A stretch of 64,000 nt of DNA. Source: an uncultured beta proteobacterium (GTDB lineage Bacteria > Pseudomonadota > Gammaproteobacteria > Burkholderiales > Burkholderiaceae_C). The position numbers and the translations under genes are program-made. The notes below the pieces were generated by a model. It saw only the letters and a program-made list of their open reading frames with translations. It made no database searches and had not been told where the DNA came from. Position 1 is the first letter of the stretch. Each line of letters begins with the position of its first letter. Shown here in pieces: positions 8,618 through 17,207 of the stretch. Where the stretch lies: contig CAIMZI010000027.1 of the NCBI GenBank assembly GCA_903845935.1, positions 1 to 64,000 on the forward strand, written 5' to 3'.

Positions 8618-10533
8618 TGCCAAAAACAAGCACTGCAGAGCATTTCGCACTGGCGGCACTGGACACCGTTTCGTCAAGCCTGGCGTTTCTGGATGAACGC
8701 GGGGGCATTCTCTCGACCAATATGCCTTGGCAGGAATTTGGCCGTGCCAATGGCGGCTCGGCGGCGCAAGCGGCAGGGGCGGAAAACTACCTGACTATTT
8801 GCGACCAGGCCACAGGCGCCGGTTCCGAGGGAGCGCAGGCGATGGCGCAGGGCATTCGCGCGGTAATTCAGGGCCGACAGGGCAGGTTCGAACTCGAATA
8901 CCCCTGCAATTCGCCGACTGAAAAGCGCTTCTTTATTGCCCGTGTCAGCCGCTTTGAGTTCGAAAACCAGGTTCGCGTGGTCGTCACCCATGAAGACATC
9001 TCCCGGCGCCAGATGCTGGAAGAGGCCTTGGCAGCCAAGTCGCAAGCCATGGAGCAGTGCGCTGCCGAACTGGTGATTGCCAATGCCTTTACGGACAAAT
9101 ACCTGTACCGCATGCTGCTGGGCGCCATTCCGTTTTCGCTGCTGTTTATTGACACCAGCTTGCGCGTGCTGTCGGCCAACCGGAACTTTCTGGAAAAGTC
9201 GCACCGCACCGAGGAGAACACCCTGGGCAAGCGCATACGCGACATCTTCCCGGAAGTGATCATGGAGTTCACGCAGCTGGAAAACAAGGTGCGCACGGTG
9301 ATCGAAACCGGCATTACGCTGCCGGGCTCGCACATGACTTACCGGGCGCCGGGCATTCCGGTGCGGGTTTATTTTTATACCGTCATTCCGATCAAGTCGA
9401 GCAACGTTGTGGTGCGTGCCATGCTGGTGATGGACGATGTGACGGAGAAACTGGCCCTGAGCGCCAAGGCCAGCCTGGCCGAGCGCCATCTGGCCAGCGT
9501 GGTGGAAAGCGCCAATGACCTGGTCATCTCCACCGACCGGCACGGGCGCATCACCAGTTGGAACAAGGCGGCCGAGCGCATCACCGGCTTTAGCAACGCG
9601 GATGTGTCGGGACGCCTGCTCACCAACCTGTGCGAAGTGGTGGAAGACCGCAACATGGCTAGCTTGATTCAGCAGCAGGTCAATGGCGGTGCGGTGGAAC
9701 TGTGCGAGCGCAATCTGGTGGCCCGCTCGGGCACGCTGATTCCGGTGGATTGGTCTTTCTCGCCCATTCCGGACGAAAACGGCAAGGCCATTGGCGTGGT
9801 GGTGGTGGGGCGCGACCTGTCGGAGCGCCGCGCCCTGGAGCAGCATCTCTACCAGACCGAAAAGCTCGCCGCACTGGGCGTGATGGCCGGCGGCATTGCG
9901 CATGAGTTGCGCAACCCGTTGTCGGTCAGCTTTTCTGCGGCGCAGTTCCTGTTGGATCCTCCGGACAAGCCGGAGTTTCACCAGGAATGCGTGAAGAAAA
10001 TCCTGGAAGGCATTGAACGCTCGTCGGTGATCATCGAGAACCTGCTGCGTTTTGCCAGGCCTTCATCGAGCAACCAGGCCGAGTCCCTCAATCTGGTGGA
10101 CCTGGTGCGCGAGACCGTCAATGTGCTCACGCCCCAGGCCAAGGTGCTCAAGATCAACCTGGTGCAGGAATATGCAGAGCCCGTCGTACCCCTTGTGGGC
10201 AACGCCAATCTGTTGCAACAGGTGATCATGAACCTGGTGCTCAATGCCTACCACGCCATGCCGCAGGGTGGCGATATCCACCTCGCGGTGCGGCGCGAGG
10301 CCGACATGGCGCTGGTCAGCGTGCGCGACGCCGGTTGCGGCATTGCGCCGGCCGACATGGGACGCTTGTTTGATCCCTTCTTCACCACCAGGCCATCAGG
10401 GCAGGGCACCGGCCTGGGCCTGTCGATTTGCCACACCATCGTCAAGCAGCACCGCGGCACGCTGGTGGTGGAGAGCAACCTGGGCCAGGGCAGCCTGTTT
10501 GTCGTGCGCCTGCCGCTGGCGCTGGAGACCTGA
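8617..10533 (+). CDS. PAS-domain sensor histidine kinase
   Basis: Several PAS regions (LVISTDRHGRITSWNKAAERITGFSNADVSGR), H-box GGIAHELRNPLS, N-box QVIMNLVLNAYHAMP, G-box GTGLGLSICHTIVKQHRG. Confidence 0.93.
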   Translation: MPKTSTAEHFALAALDTVSSSLAFLDERGGILSTNMPWQEFGRANGGSAAQAAGAENYLTICDQATGAGSEGAQAMAQGIRAVIQGRQGRFELEYPCNSPTEKRFFIARVSRFEFENQVRVVVTHEDISRRQMLEEALAAKSQAMEQCAAELVIANAFTDKYLYRMLLGAIPFSLLFIDTSLRVLSANRNFLEKSHRTEENTLGKRIRDIFPEVIMEFTQLENKVRTVIETGITLPGSHMTYRAPGIPVRVYFYTVIPIKSSNVVVRAMLVMDDVTEKLALSAKASLAERHLASVVESANDLVISTDRHGRITSWNKAAERITGFSNADVSGRLLTNLCEVVEDRNMASLIQQQVNGGAVELCERNLVARSGTLIPVDWSFSPIPDENGKAIGVVVVGRDLSERRALEQHLYQTEKLAALGVMAGGIAHELRNPLSVSFSAAQFLLDPPDKPEFHQECVKKILEGIERSSVIIENLLRFARPSSSNQAESLNLVDLVRETVNVLTPQAKVLKINLVQEYAEPVVPLVGNANLLQQVIMNLVLNAYHAMPQGGDIHLAVRREADMALVSVRDAGCGIAPADMGRLFDPFFTTRPSGQGTGLGLSICHTIVKQHRGTLVVESNLGQGSLFVVRLPLALET

Positions 10534-10946
10534 TGGCAGAAGGCGTCAAGGTGTTGGTGGTGGATGACGAGGCCGGTGTGCGCTGGGCCATGGAGATGAT
10601 CCTGCTGCGCAATGGCTTCTTCGTGTCCAGCGTGGGCAGCGGCGAAGAGGCGCTCGCCTGGCTGGGCCGCAACAGCTGCCAAGTCATTCTGATGGATGCC
10701 AAGCTCGGAGACATCGAAGGGGTCGAGCTGGCCCGCAAAATCCGCAAGCAAGCGCTGAGCACGGCGCCGGTAATTCTGGTCTCGGGCTATTTTTATAAAG
10801 ATGACAGCACCGTGCAGCGCAGCCTGGTGGCAGGCGACATTGCGGCCTTTGTCACCAAGCCTTTTCGCCATGAAGACATCCTCAAATCCATCGCTTGCGT
10901 GCTGATGGCAGGAGCGTCCTCCCTAACTATGGCGCCGACTCCCTAG
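10533..10946 (+). CDS. Single-domain response regulator (receiver)
   Basis: VKVLVVDDEAGVRWAMEMIL, QVILMDAKLGDIEGVELA, VTKPF; start overlaps kinase stop. Confidence 0.9.
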   Translation: MAEGVKVLVVDDEAGVRWAMEMILLRNGFFVSSVGSGEEALAWLGRNSCQVILMDAKLGDIEGVELARKIRKQALSTAPVILVSGYFYKDDSTVQRSLVAGDIAAFVTKPFRHEDILKSIACVLMAGASSLTMAPTP

Positions 10947-11041
10947 TCTGTTTGTGCGCTCGGACACCGTTCTGCGCGATTGAGAATACATCTGTTGTTT
11001 TTAAGTGTTTGCAGTCGCTCTTTAGTTGCTATTTACCCACG

Positions 11042-11056
11042 GAAACAGATCGTTTC
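11042..11056. promoter_or_regulatory. Inverted repeat GAAAC-AGATC-GTTTC upstream of the gvpA sigma54 element
   Basis: Perfect 5-bp arms with 5-nt spacer, 16 bp upstream of the -24 element. Confidence 0.35.
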
Positions 11057-11072
11057 AAACCTCCTCAATACT

Positions 11073-11088
11073 TGGCACGGGCTATGCA
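11073..11088 (+). promoter_or_regulatory. Candidate sigma54 promoter of gvpA: TGGCACGggctaTGCA
   Basis: Near-consensus TGGCACG-N4-TTGCA with exact GG-N10-GC spacing, about 85 bp upstream of gvpA. Confidence 0.8.
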
Positions 11089-11173
11089 ATCACTACAAGT
11101 GACGAAGGGCTTAACCCCGTACTTCGTATAGAAAAATACGGTAACCAGGGGTCAATATGTTAGGAGAAAGATT

Positions 11174-11392
11174 ATGGCAAAAGTACAGAAATCAACAGAC
11201 TCTTCGAGTTTGGCTGAAGTCGTCGACCGCATCCTGGACAAGGGCATCGTGATTGATGCCTGGGTCAAGGTTTCGCTGGTTGGTATTGAGCTGTTGTCGA
11301 TCGAAGCACGCGTGGTGATCGCGTCGGTCGAAACCTACCTGAAGTATGCAGAGGCAATCGGCCTCACATCCAGCGCAGCAGCTCCGGCCTAA
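11174..11392 (+). CDS. gvpA: Gas vesicle structural protein GvpA
   Basis: [55 protein letters not shown], the canonical GvpA core; AGGAGA RBS. Confidence 0.98.
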   Translation: MAKVQKSTDSSSLAEVVDRILDKGIVIDAWVKVSLVGIELLSIEARVVIASVETYLKYAEAIGLTSSAAAPA

Positions 11393-11418
11393 AAGACCGA
11401 AGTGAGTTGGCTTGTCTG

Positions 11419-11442
11419 CCGGGAAGGTTTACCCCTTTCCGG
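11419..11442 (+). promoter_or_regulatory. gvpA-gvpC intergenic RNA hairpin
   Basis: ccgggaagg-tttacc-cctttccgg, 9-bp stem with one G-U pair; no clear U-tract. Confidence 0.5.
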
Positions 11443-11554
11443 TGGATATTTCCACATATCGAATTCGCGCGCAGAGTGGCGTATTGCAGCACGAATCAGC
11501 AAATCATTCTGCCGCAGAGGGGCTGCACTGCCAGCCCGACAGGAGAGTATAAAA

Positions 11555-12391
11555 ATGACCAGTTTGCAAAACCAGGTGGCGACATTGATGCAAGGAATTG
11601 CCAGTGTGGCCCGCGAAAGAGTCAGCGCCGTGCGTGCCATCAAGGCGGACACCGCCAGCATGCTGCAGGCCTACGACCAGGAGCGAGGCGATATGGCGAG
11701 CGCCTTGCGCGCCGGGCTGGAAGCGGACCGCATGAGTCGCTCCGCCGAAGTGCTGGAAATTCGCGACAACGCGAACCAGATGAGCCAGGACTTCCGCTTG
11801 GACCATGCGCAGATGGGCGCCGCCCTGCGCCAGAGCCTGCTCGAATCCCGTGAGTCCGTCGTCAGCGCGGTTCAGTCTCTGTGTATCGAGTTCACCGAGG
11901 AGCGCCTGCAGTTTGCCAAAGCCCACCGCAAGATGGCCAAGGCACAAGGCAAGGCGCTGGCAAAGGACCGGCTAGAGCGCTCGGATGCGGTTGCCGCCAT
12001 GATGCAATCCTTCAACAAGGCCCATCGCCAGATGGCCGGCACACTGCGCGGCAACCTGACCCAGTCGCGCCACCATCGCTCGCATGCCTTGCAGGAGTTG
12101 ATGCGCGGCTTTCATCCCGCACGTGCAAGCCGGCGTGGCACAGCAGTGCCGGCCCGCAAAAGCGCACAACACACCGCCTTTGCCTGGCCCGTAGCCGCAC
12201 CGGTTGCCGCCGCAAAGGCCGCCGTACTGGCTCTGCCGATGGCAGCGGTTCTGCCGCAAGAACCCGTGGCAGTCGCTGCACCCGAGCCAGCACCGGAGCC
12301 CGTGTCGGAACCGGTACATGTACTGCAAGCGGAAGTCATTGAGGGTACGCGGCACTTCAAGCCCACGCCGGGCAAGGGCAAGAAAAAGTAG
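11555..12391 (+). CDS. gvpC: GvpC-like repeat protein
   Basis: Start MTSLQNQ with AGGAGAG RBS; repeat units YDQERGDMASALRAGLEADR / FRLDHAQMGAALRQSLLESR / FAKAHRKMAKAQGKALAKDR / FNKAHRQMAGTLRGNLTQSR with periods 40, 40, 33 aa; immediately follows gvpA. Confidence 0.72.
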   Translation: MTSLQNQVATLMQGIASVARERVSAVRAIKADTASMLQAYDQERGDMASALRAGLEADRMSRSAEVLEIRDNANQMSQDFRLDHAQMGAALRQSLLESRESVVSAVQSLCIEFTEERLQFAKAHRKMAKAQGKALAKDRLERSDAVAAMMQSFNKAHRQMAGTLRGNLTQSRHHRSHALQELMRGFHPARASRRGTAVPARKSAQHTAFAWPVAAPVAAAKAAVLALPMAAVLPQEPVAVAAPEPAPEPVSEPVHVLQAEVIEGTRHFKPTPGKGKKK

Positions 12392-12472
12392 CGCATGCCG
12401 CTTCCTGAGCCGGGTGTCTGACAGCACGCACCCGGCAGGAAGTCCATTTACAAAACAACAGGAGTAGGTGCA

Positions 12473-13498
12473 ATGAGCCAGGCCAATGAGTTAACCGTTC
12501 TGACCTTGGAAAAAAAGGCCAATTTTGTAGAAACTCCGTATATCCAGGGCGTGTCTGAGCGCGCACTGGACTACATCAAGGCCGGCTACCCGGTGCACCT
12601 GAGTGGGCCGGCCGGGACCGGCAAAACCGCCCTGGCAATGCACGTGGCCGCGCAGCTTGGACGCCAGGTCGTGTTGATCCACGGTGACGATGAGTTCGGT
12701 AGTTCGGACTTGATTGGTGGCCAGACCGGCTACAAATCCACCAAGGTGGTGGACAACTACATCAGCTCCGTTTTGAAGCAGGAAGAGTCGGTCTCCAAGC
12801 AGTGGGGCGACAACCGCCTCACCACCGCCTGCAAGTACGGCTTCACCCTGATTTACGACGAGTTCACGCGCTCGCGCCCCGAGGCCAACAACGTGTTGTT
12901 GTCGATTCTGGAGGAGCGCCTGCTGGAGTTGCCAGATGCCCGCACGGGCGACGGCTACCTGCAGGTGCATCCGAACTTCAGCGCCATCTTCACCAGCAAC
13001 CCGGAAGAGTATGCGGGCGTGCACAAGACGCAGGATGCCCTGATGGACCGGATGATCACCATCAAGGTCGGGCACCACGATTACGAGACCGAGGTGGCCA
13101 TCACCCAGGCCAAGTCCGGCATCCCCTGGCGCCAGGCCAAATCGATTGTGGACATCGTACGCGAGTTTCGCGATCTGGGCGTCAACAATGCCCGCCCCAC
13201 GATTCGTGCCTGCATCATGCTGGGCCGTATTGTGGCCAACCGCCAGGGAACGGTGTCGGCAGGTGACCCGGGGTTCCGCCTGCTCTGCCATGACGTGCTG
13301 AATGCCGATTGCCTGAAGGTCACGCACGACGGCAAAGTGGCGGGTCTGGAGCGTCTGGACGAAATCATCACGCGTTGCTGCCCGGTGACACCGGCGCTGA
13401 TACAGGTGCCGGCCCAGGAAGAATGCGCAGCGCCGGCTGCGGTGCGCCTGCACAAACCCGCGGCGCCACAGCGCAAGGGAGCCGTCCATGGCCACTGA
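12473..13498 (+). CDS. gvpN: Gas vesicle AAA protein GvpN
   Basis: NFVETPYIQGVSERALDYIKAGYPVHLSGPAGTGKTALAMHVA, YDEFTRSRPEANNVLLSILEE. Confidence 0.97.
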   Translation: MSQANELTVLTLEKKANFVETPYIQGVSERALDYIKAGYPVHLSGPAGTGKTALAMHVAAQLGRQVVLIHGDDEFGSSDLIGGQTGYKSTKVVDNYISSVLKQEESVSKQWGDNRLTTACKYGFTLIYDEFTRSRPEANNVLLSILEERLLELPDARTGDGYLQVHPNFSAIFTSNPEEYAGVHKTQDALMDRMITIKVGHHDYETEVAITQAKSGIPWRQAKSIVDIVREFRDLGVNNARPTIRACIMLGRIVANRQGTVSAGDPGFRLLCHDVLNADCLKVTHDGKVAGLERLDEIITRCCPVTPALIQVPAQEECAAPAAVRLHKPAAPQRKGAVHGH

Positions 13499-13832
13499 GA
13501 AACGCGGCGTCATGCACATCAAGACCATGGCGGCGTTGGTGGATGCCCGCCGCGCGCGCACCTCCGCCGGTGCGCTGCTGGAACTTGCCATGCTGGAGAT
13601 GGAGAAGCAGCGGCTCAAGAAAGAGATGCTGCGTGCGGAAAGCCGCGGTGCGGAAATTGGGGCGCGCATGCAAGACATTGAAGCCAAGCAATGCCGGCTG
13701 CAGTCTTTTGTGGAGCGGGCTGAGACGGACTTGCCCGTAGCGCAAGGCAGCGTAGCACCGGGCTCTGCGCCACCGTTTCCGGTCTTTACCGCGCCCACCG
13801 ATGGGCTCAAGCGCAGGGCCTTGGCCTATTAA
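13488..13832 (+). CDS. Small coiled-coil gas vesicle accessory protein (possible GvpV by position)
   Basis: Overlaps gvpN end; charged helical core LEMEKQRLKKEMLRAESRGAEIGARMQDIEAKQ. Confidence 0.65.
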   Translation: MATEKRGVMHIKTMAALVDARRARTSAGALLELAMLEMEKQRLKKEMLRAESRGAEIGARMQDIEAKQCRLQSFVERAETDLPVAQGSVAPGSAPPFPVFTAPTDGLKRRALAY

Positions 13833-13864
13833 ACACAAAGAATATTTTTCCGGAGTGGAACGCC

Positions 13865-14095
13865 ATGCCAGCAAAACCAAGGTCCAAGATTACATCCTCT
13901 TTGCGCACCGCAGCCTTCAGGCTGTGTCTGGTTCGGACCAGCCGGGGCCTGGTCTATCGACTGCGCCGGGAGATCAAGACCATGCGCCGCCTGCATGCGG
14001 ATTCCTATCTGGACGTGCTCAAGTCTGCACGCTGTGGTTGTCTTCGCACCAGTGCGGATATCAGCCACCTGCGCTCCATTCCCTCACTGATGTAA
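13865..14095 (+). CDS. Small basic protein in gvp locus, uncharacterised
   Basis: 76-aa ORF with GGAG-like RBS between two gvp genes, same strand. Confidence 0.45.
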   Translation: MPAKPRSKITSSLRTAAFRLCLVRTSRGLVYRLRREIKTMRRLHADSYLDVLKSARCGCLRTSADISHLRSIPSLM

Positions 14096-14102
14096 CACCA
14101 CC

Positions 14103-14864
14103 ATGACCTCCGAACACAAGGCCGAACCCGGCCACTATCTTTACGCCATTGCCGATGCCGTTGAAGGACATCCGGGTTATGGAGCCATCGGCATCAATGG
14201 CGCCGCGGTCTATACGATTGCCCTGGGCCCGGTGATGGCGGTGGTGAGCGACCTGAGCGAAAAGCGCCTGCGCCCCGAGCGCAAAAACCTGTCGGCCCAC
14301 AACGGTGTCATCAAAACCCTGATGGAGGAAACCACCGTGCTGCCGGTGGCCTTTGGCACCATTGCCGACAGCAACAAGGCGCTGTTGAAAATACTCAAGA
14401 CCAACCGCGCCACCTTTGTGGAACAACTCGATCTGGTGCGCGGCAAGGTGGAGCTGGGACTACGCGTGGTGCTGGATGTGCCCAATATTTTTGGCTACAT
14501 GGTGGGCCGCCATACCGAGCTGGCCGAGATGCGTGACGAGGCGATCGGCAAGCAGCATGGGCTGTCGCAAAACGACAAGATCGAGATTGGCCGCTTGTTT
14601 GACCATCTGCTCAAGCAGGACCGAGAGGAGCATGCGGCTTCGGTGATGGATGTGCTGGGCCCCCGCTGCAATGACATCAAGCTCAACCCCTCGCGCGAAG
14701 AGAAGGAAGTCATGCACCTGGCCTGTCTGGTGGACCGCGACAAGCAGAAGAGTTTTGAAGACGGCGTATTTGAGGCGGCCAAGCAGTTTGACAACAACTT
14801 CGCGTTTGACTTCAACGGCCCCTGGGCACCGCACAATTTTGTGAGTGTTTCCGTTGCCGCTTGA
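14103..14864 (+). CDS. gvpF: Gas vesicle protein GvpF/GvpL family
   Basis: GHYLYAIADA, TVLPVAFGTIA, FDFNGPWAPHNFV. Confidence 0.93.
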   Translation: MTSEHKAEPGHYLYAIADAVEGHPGYGAIGINGAAVYTIALGPVMAVVSDLSEKRLRPERKNLSAHNGVIKTLMEETTVLPVAFGTIADSNKALLKILKTNRATFVEQLDLVRGKVELGLRVVLDVPNIFGYMVGRHTELAEMRDEAIGKQHGLSQNDKIEIGRLFDHLLKQDREEHAASVMDVLGPRCNDIKLNPSREEKEVMHLACLVDRDKQKSFEDGVFEAAKQFDNNFAFDFNGPWAPHNFVSVSVAA

Positions 14865-14873
14865 GAGACTTTC

Positions 14874-15245
14874 ATGCTGATTCTTGACGACCTGTTGCTC
14901 TCGCCCCTGATGTGGATCTTCAGGGAGATCAATGACACGGTACAAAAGGAGCAGGCTGGAGAGGCCGAGTCGGTGACCCGCTCGCTTAGCGAGCTGTACA
15001 TGCAGCTCGAAACCGGCAACATCACCGAGGCCGAGTTCGAGGCCCGGGAGACGATGCTGCTGGACCGGCTGGACGCCATCCGCGAGCGCAACGAGGGCCT
15101 GGCCGAGGAAGACGGCGCAGCGGAGGATGGTGACGAACAAGACGAAGAAGACGAAGAAGACGAGGAAGACGAGGAAGAGGAAGAGGAAGAGGAAGAGGTC
15201 CGGGTTGAAGGGGCGCCCGTCGGCCCTGTGAAAGACCGGACGTGA
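14874..15245 (+). CDS. gvpG: Gas vesicle protein GvpG with acidic C-terminal tail
   Basis: MLILDDLLLSPLMWIFREINDTVQKE and GNITEAEFEARETMLLDRLDAI are GvpG hallmarks. Confidence 0.9.
   Translation: MLILDDLLLSPLMWIFREINDTVQKEQAGEAESVTRSLSELYMQLETGNITEAEFEARETMLLDRLDAIRERNEGLAEEDGAAEDGDEQDEEDEEDEEDEEEEEEEEEVRVEGAPVGPVKDRT
15132..15197 (+). repeat. GAA/GAC/GAG trinucleotide low-complexity tract in gvpG
   Basis: gacgaacaagacgaagaagacgaagaagacgaggaagac...gaggaagagg encodes a D/E-only tail. Confidence 0.85.
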
Positions 15246-17179
15246 GCACCCTTGCGGCACCGGACTTCCTGTTGGATGCGGAGCTGCGTCTGCTCTTCTT
15301 CGGCGGCAAGGGTGGCGTTGGCAAAACCACCTGCGCCAGTGCCTGCGCCCTGCAACTCGCCCACAGCCATCCGGAACGTCTGTATGTACTGGTCTCCACG
15401 GATCCCGCGCATTCCCTGCTGGATTGCTTTTCCGGTGCGCTACCACCGGCTAATCTGACGCTCAGGGAAATTGATCCGCAGGCCTGTCTGCTGCGCTTCA
15501 AGGCCCTGCATGAAGACCATTTGCGCACCATTGCCCTGCGCGGCACATTTCTGGACGCGTCCGACATCGGACAGCTGGTGGACCTGTCCATGCCCGGCAT
15601 GGACGAGATGATGGCGCTGCTGGAAATAGTGGCCTGGGTCAAGGAGGACCGCTATGCCTGCATCGTGGTCGATACTGCCCCGGCCGGCCACACCCTGCGC
15701 ATGCTGGAACTGCCGGCAATGATGGTCCAGTGGATTGCGGCACTGGACGCCATGCTGGCCAAACACCGCTACCTGGCACGCGTGTACCGGGGCAGCTACC
15801 GCAGCGATGCGGTGGACGACTATCTGCAAGACGCCGCTGCCGATTTGACCGGCTTGCAAGCCCTGCTGGCTGATGCCGCACGCTGCCGGTTTGTCCCTGT
15901 GATGCTGGCCGAGGAATTGAGCCTCCATATCACCCGCGGTCTGGTTGCCGAACTGGAGCGGTTGGGGCTGTGCGTGCGGGACATCGTGGTCAACCGCCTG
16001 CTGGCAGAAGCTGCGGCCTGCCCTGCTTGCCTGGCCAGGGCGCGGCAACAAAGCCTGGGTATCGCACAGGTGCTGCAGGCCTTTGCGCAGCACAGGCTCT
16101 GGGGCTTGCCGCTGGTGTATGAAGAGCCCACCGGGCTGGAGGCATTGGCGCAGTTGTGGGCACAGGTGCGACCCTTGTCACATGCTGTCTGGACGACTGT
16201 CGGCATGGCCGCAAGTCCTGCCGCAACACCGCAGCCCTTCGTCATCCACGCACCGGCGCTGCCACCGGAATGCACCACGCTGCTGATGTTTGCCGGCAAG
16301 GGCGGCGTGGGTAAAACTACCCTGGCCTGTGCCACGGCGCTGCGCCTGGCCGAGGAGCGCCCCGGCAAAGAGGTGCTGCTTTTCTCGATTGATCCGGCCC
16401 ATTCGCTGGCTGCCTGTCTGGAACTTCCGGTCGGCCCGCATGAAGTGCGGGTTGCTGCCGGACTGAGCGCGATTGAGCTGGACGCACAGGCCGAATACGC
16501 CGTCCTCAAGCAGGAATATGCCAGCGAGTTGAAGGGCGTTTTCAAGCGCGAGTCGGCGCAGTCCGGCGTCGGCCTTGCGTTTGACCGGGAAGTCATGGAG
16601 CGCATGCTCGATGTGGCGCCGCTGGGGCTCGATGAGGTGCTGGCGATCACCCGCATCGTGGACTTGATGGACCGCAGGCGCTACGACACCTTTGTGCTCG
16701 ACACCGCGCCCACCGGCCATTTGCTGCGTTTCCTCGAAATGCCGGAGCTCATTGACCAGTGGCTCAAGACCTTCTTTGCGCTGTTTCTGAAGTACCGCCA
16801 GCTGTTCTGGTTTGAACGCATCACCCAGACCATGGTCACGCTGTCGCGCCGCATCAAGCGGCTGCGGCGCATGCTGGTCGACGCACAGCAGGCCGCGCTG
16901 GTGCTGGTCAGCATTCCGACGGAGATGGCCTATGCCGAAAGCGCCGACCTGTTGGCAGCCTGCGCGCGCATGGGCATTGCCGTACCCCTGCAGTTCATCA
17001 ACCTGGTGGACCGCCCATCGCACTGCCCGGTGTGCGCCCTGGTCCGGCGTAGCCAGGAACCGGTCCTGGAAAAGATGGCGGCCACTGCGGCGGGACGTCC
17101 GGTGGCGCAGGTCTTCCGCCAGGACGAACCCCGTGGCGTAGAACGGCTGCGGGCCCTGGGCCGCGAACTCTACGCCTAG
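15242..17179 (+). CDS. Tandem ArsA/Get3-like ATPase of gas vesicle locus
   Basis: Two deviant Walker A motifs (FFGGKGGVGKTTCAS, MFAGKGGVGKTTLACA), two DTAPTGH-type motifs (DTAPAGHTLRMLELP, DTAPTGHLLRFLEMP), a CPxC motif in each half. Confidence 0.92.
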   Translation: MSTLAAPDFLLDAELRLLFFGGKGGVGKTTCASACALQLAHSHPERLYVLVSTDPAHSLLDCFSGALPPANLTLREIDPQACLLRFKALHEDHLRTIALRGTFLDASDIGQLVDLSMPGMDEMMALLEIVAWVKEDRYACIVVDTAPAGHTLRMLELPAMMVQWIAALDAMLAKHRYLARVYRGSYRSDAVDDYLQDAAADLTGLQALLADAARCRFVPVMLAEELSLHITRGLVAELERLGLCVRDIVVNRLLAEAAACPACLARARQQSLGIAQVLQAFAQHRLWGLPLVYEEPTGLEALAQLWAQVRPLSHAVWTTVGMAASPAATPQPFVIHAPALPPECTTLLMFAGKGGVGKTTLACATALRLAEERPGKEVLLFSIDPAHSLAACLELPVGPHEVRVAAGLSAIELDAQAEYAVLKQEYASELKGVFKRESAQSGVGLAFDREVMERMLDVAPLGLDEVLAITRIVDLMDRRRYDTFVLDTAPTGHLLRFLEMPELIDQWLKTFFALFLKYRQLFWFERITQTMVTLSRRIKRLRRMLVDAQQAALVLVSIPTEMAYAESADLLAACARMGIAVPLQFINLVDRPSHCPVCALVRRSQEPVLEKMAATAAGRPVAQVFRQDEPRGVERLRALGRELYA

Positions 17180-17207
17180 CCTCTTATTGAATCACTGGAG
17201 AAATCAC

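Noticed and set aside
8674-9981. 435-aa minus-strand ORF opposite the PAS histidine kinase
   Set aside because: His/Ala/Gln-rich composition without motifs; kinase is on the plus strand.
12491-13810. 439-aa minus-strand ORF opposite gvpN
   Set aside because: Antisense shadow of gvpN; no domain signatures.
15242-17179. Arsenite resistance (ars) interpretation of the ArsA-like gene
   Set aside because: No arsB, arsC, arsD or arsR-like gene adjacent; embedded in gvp operon, so a gas-vesicle role is more likely.
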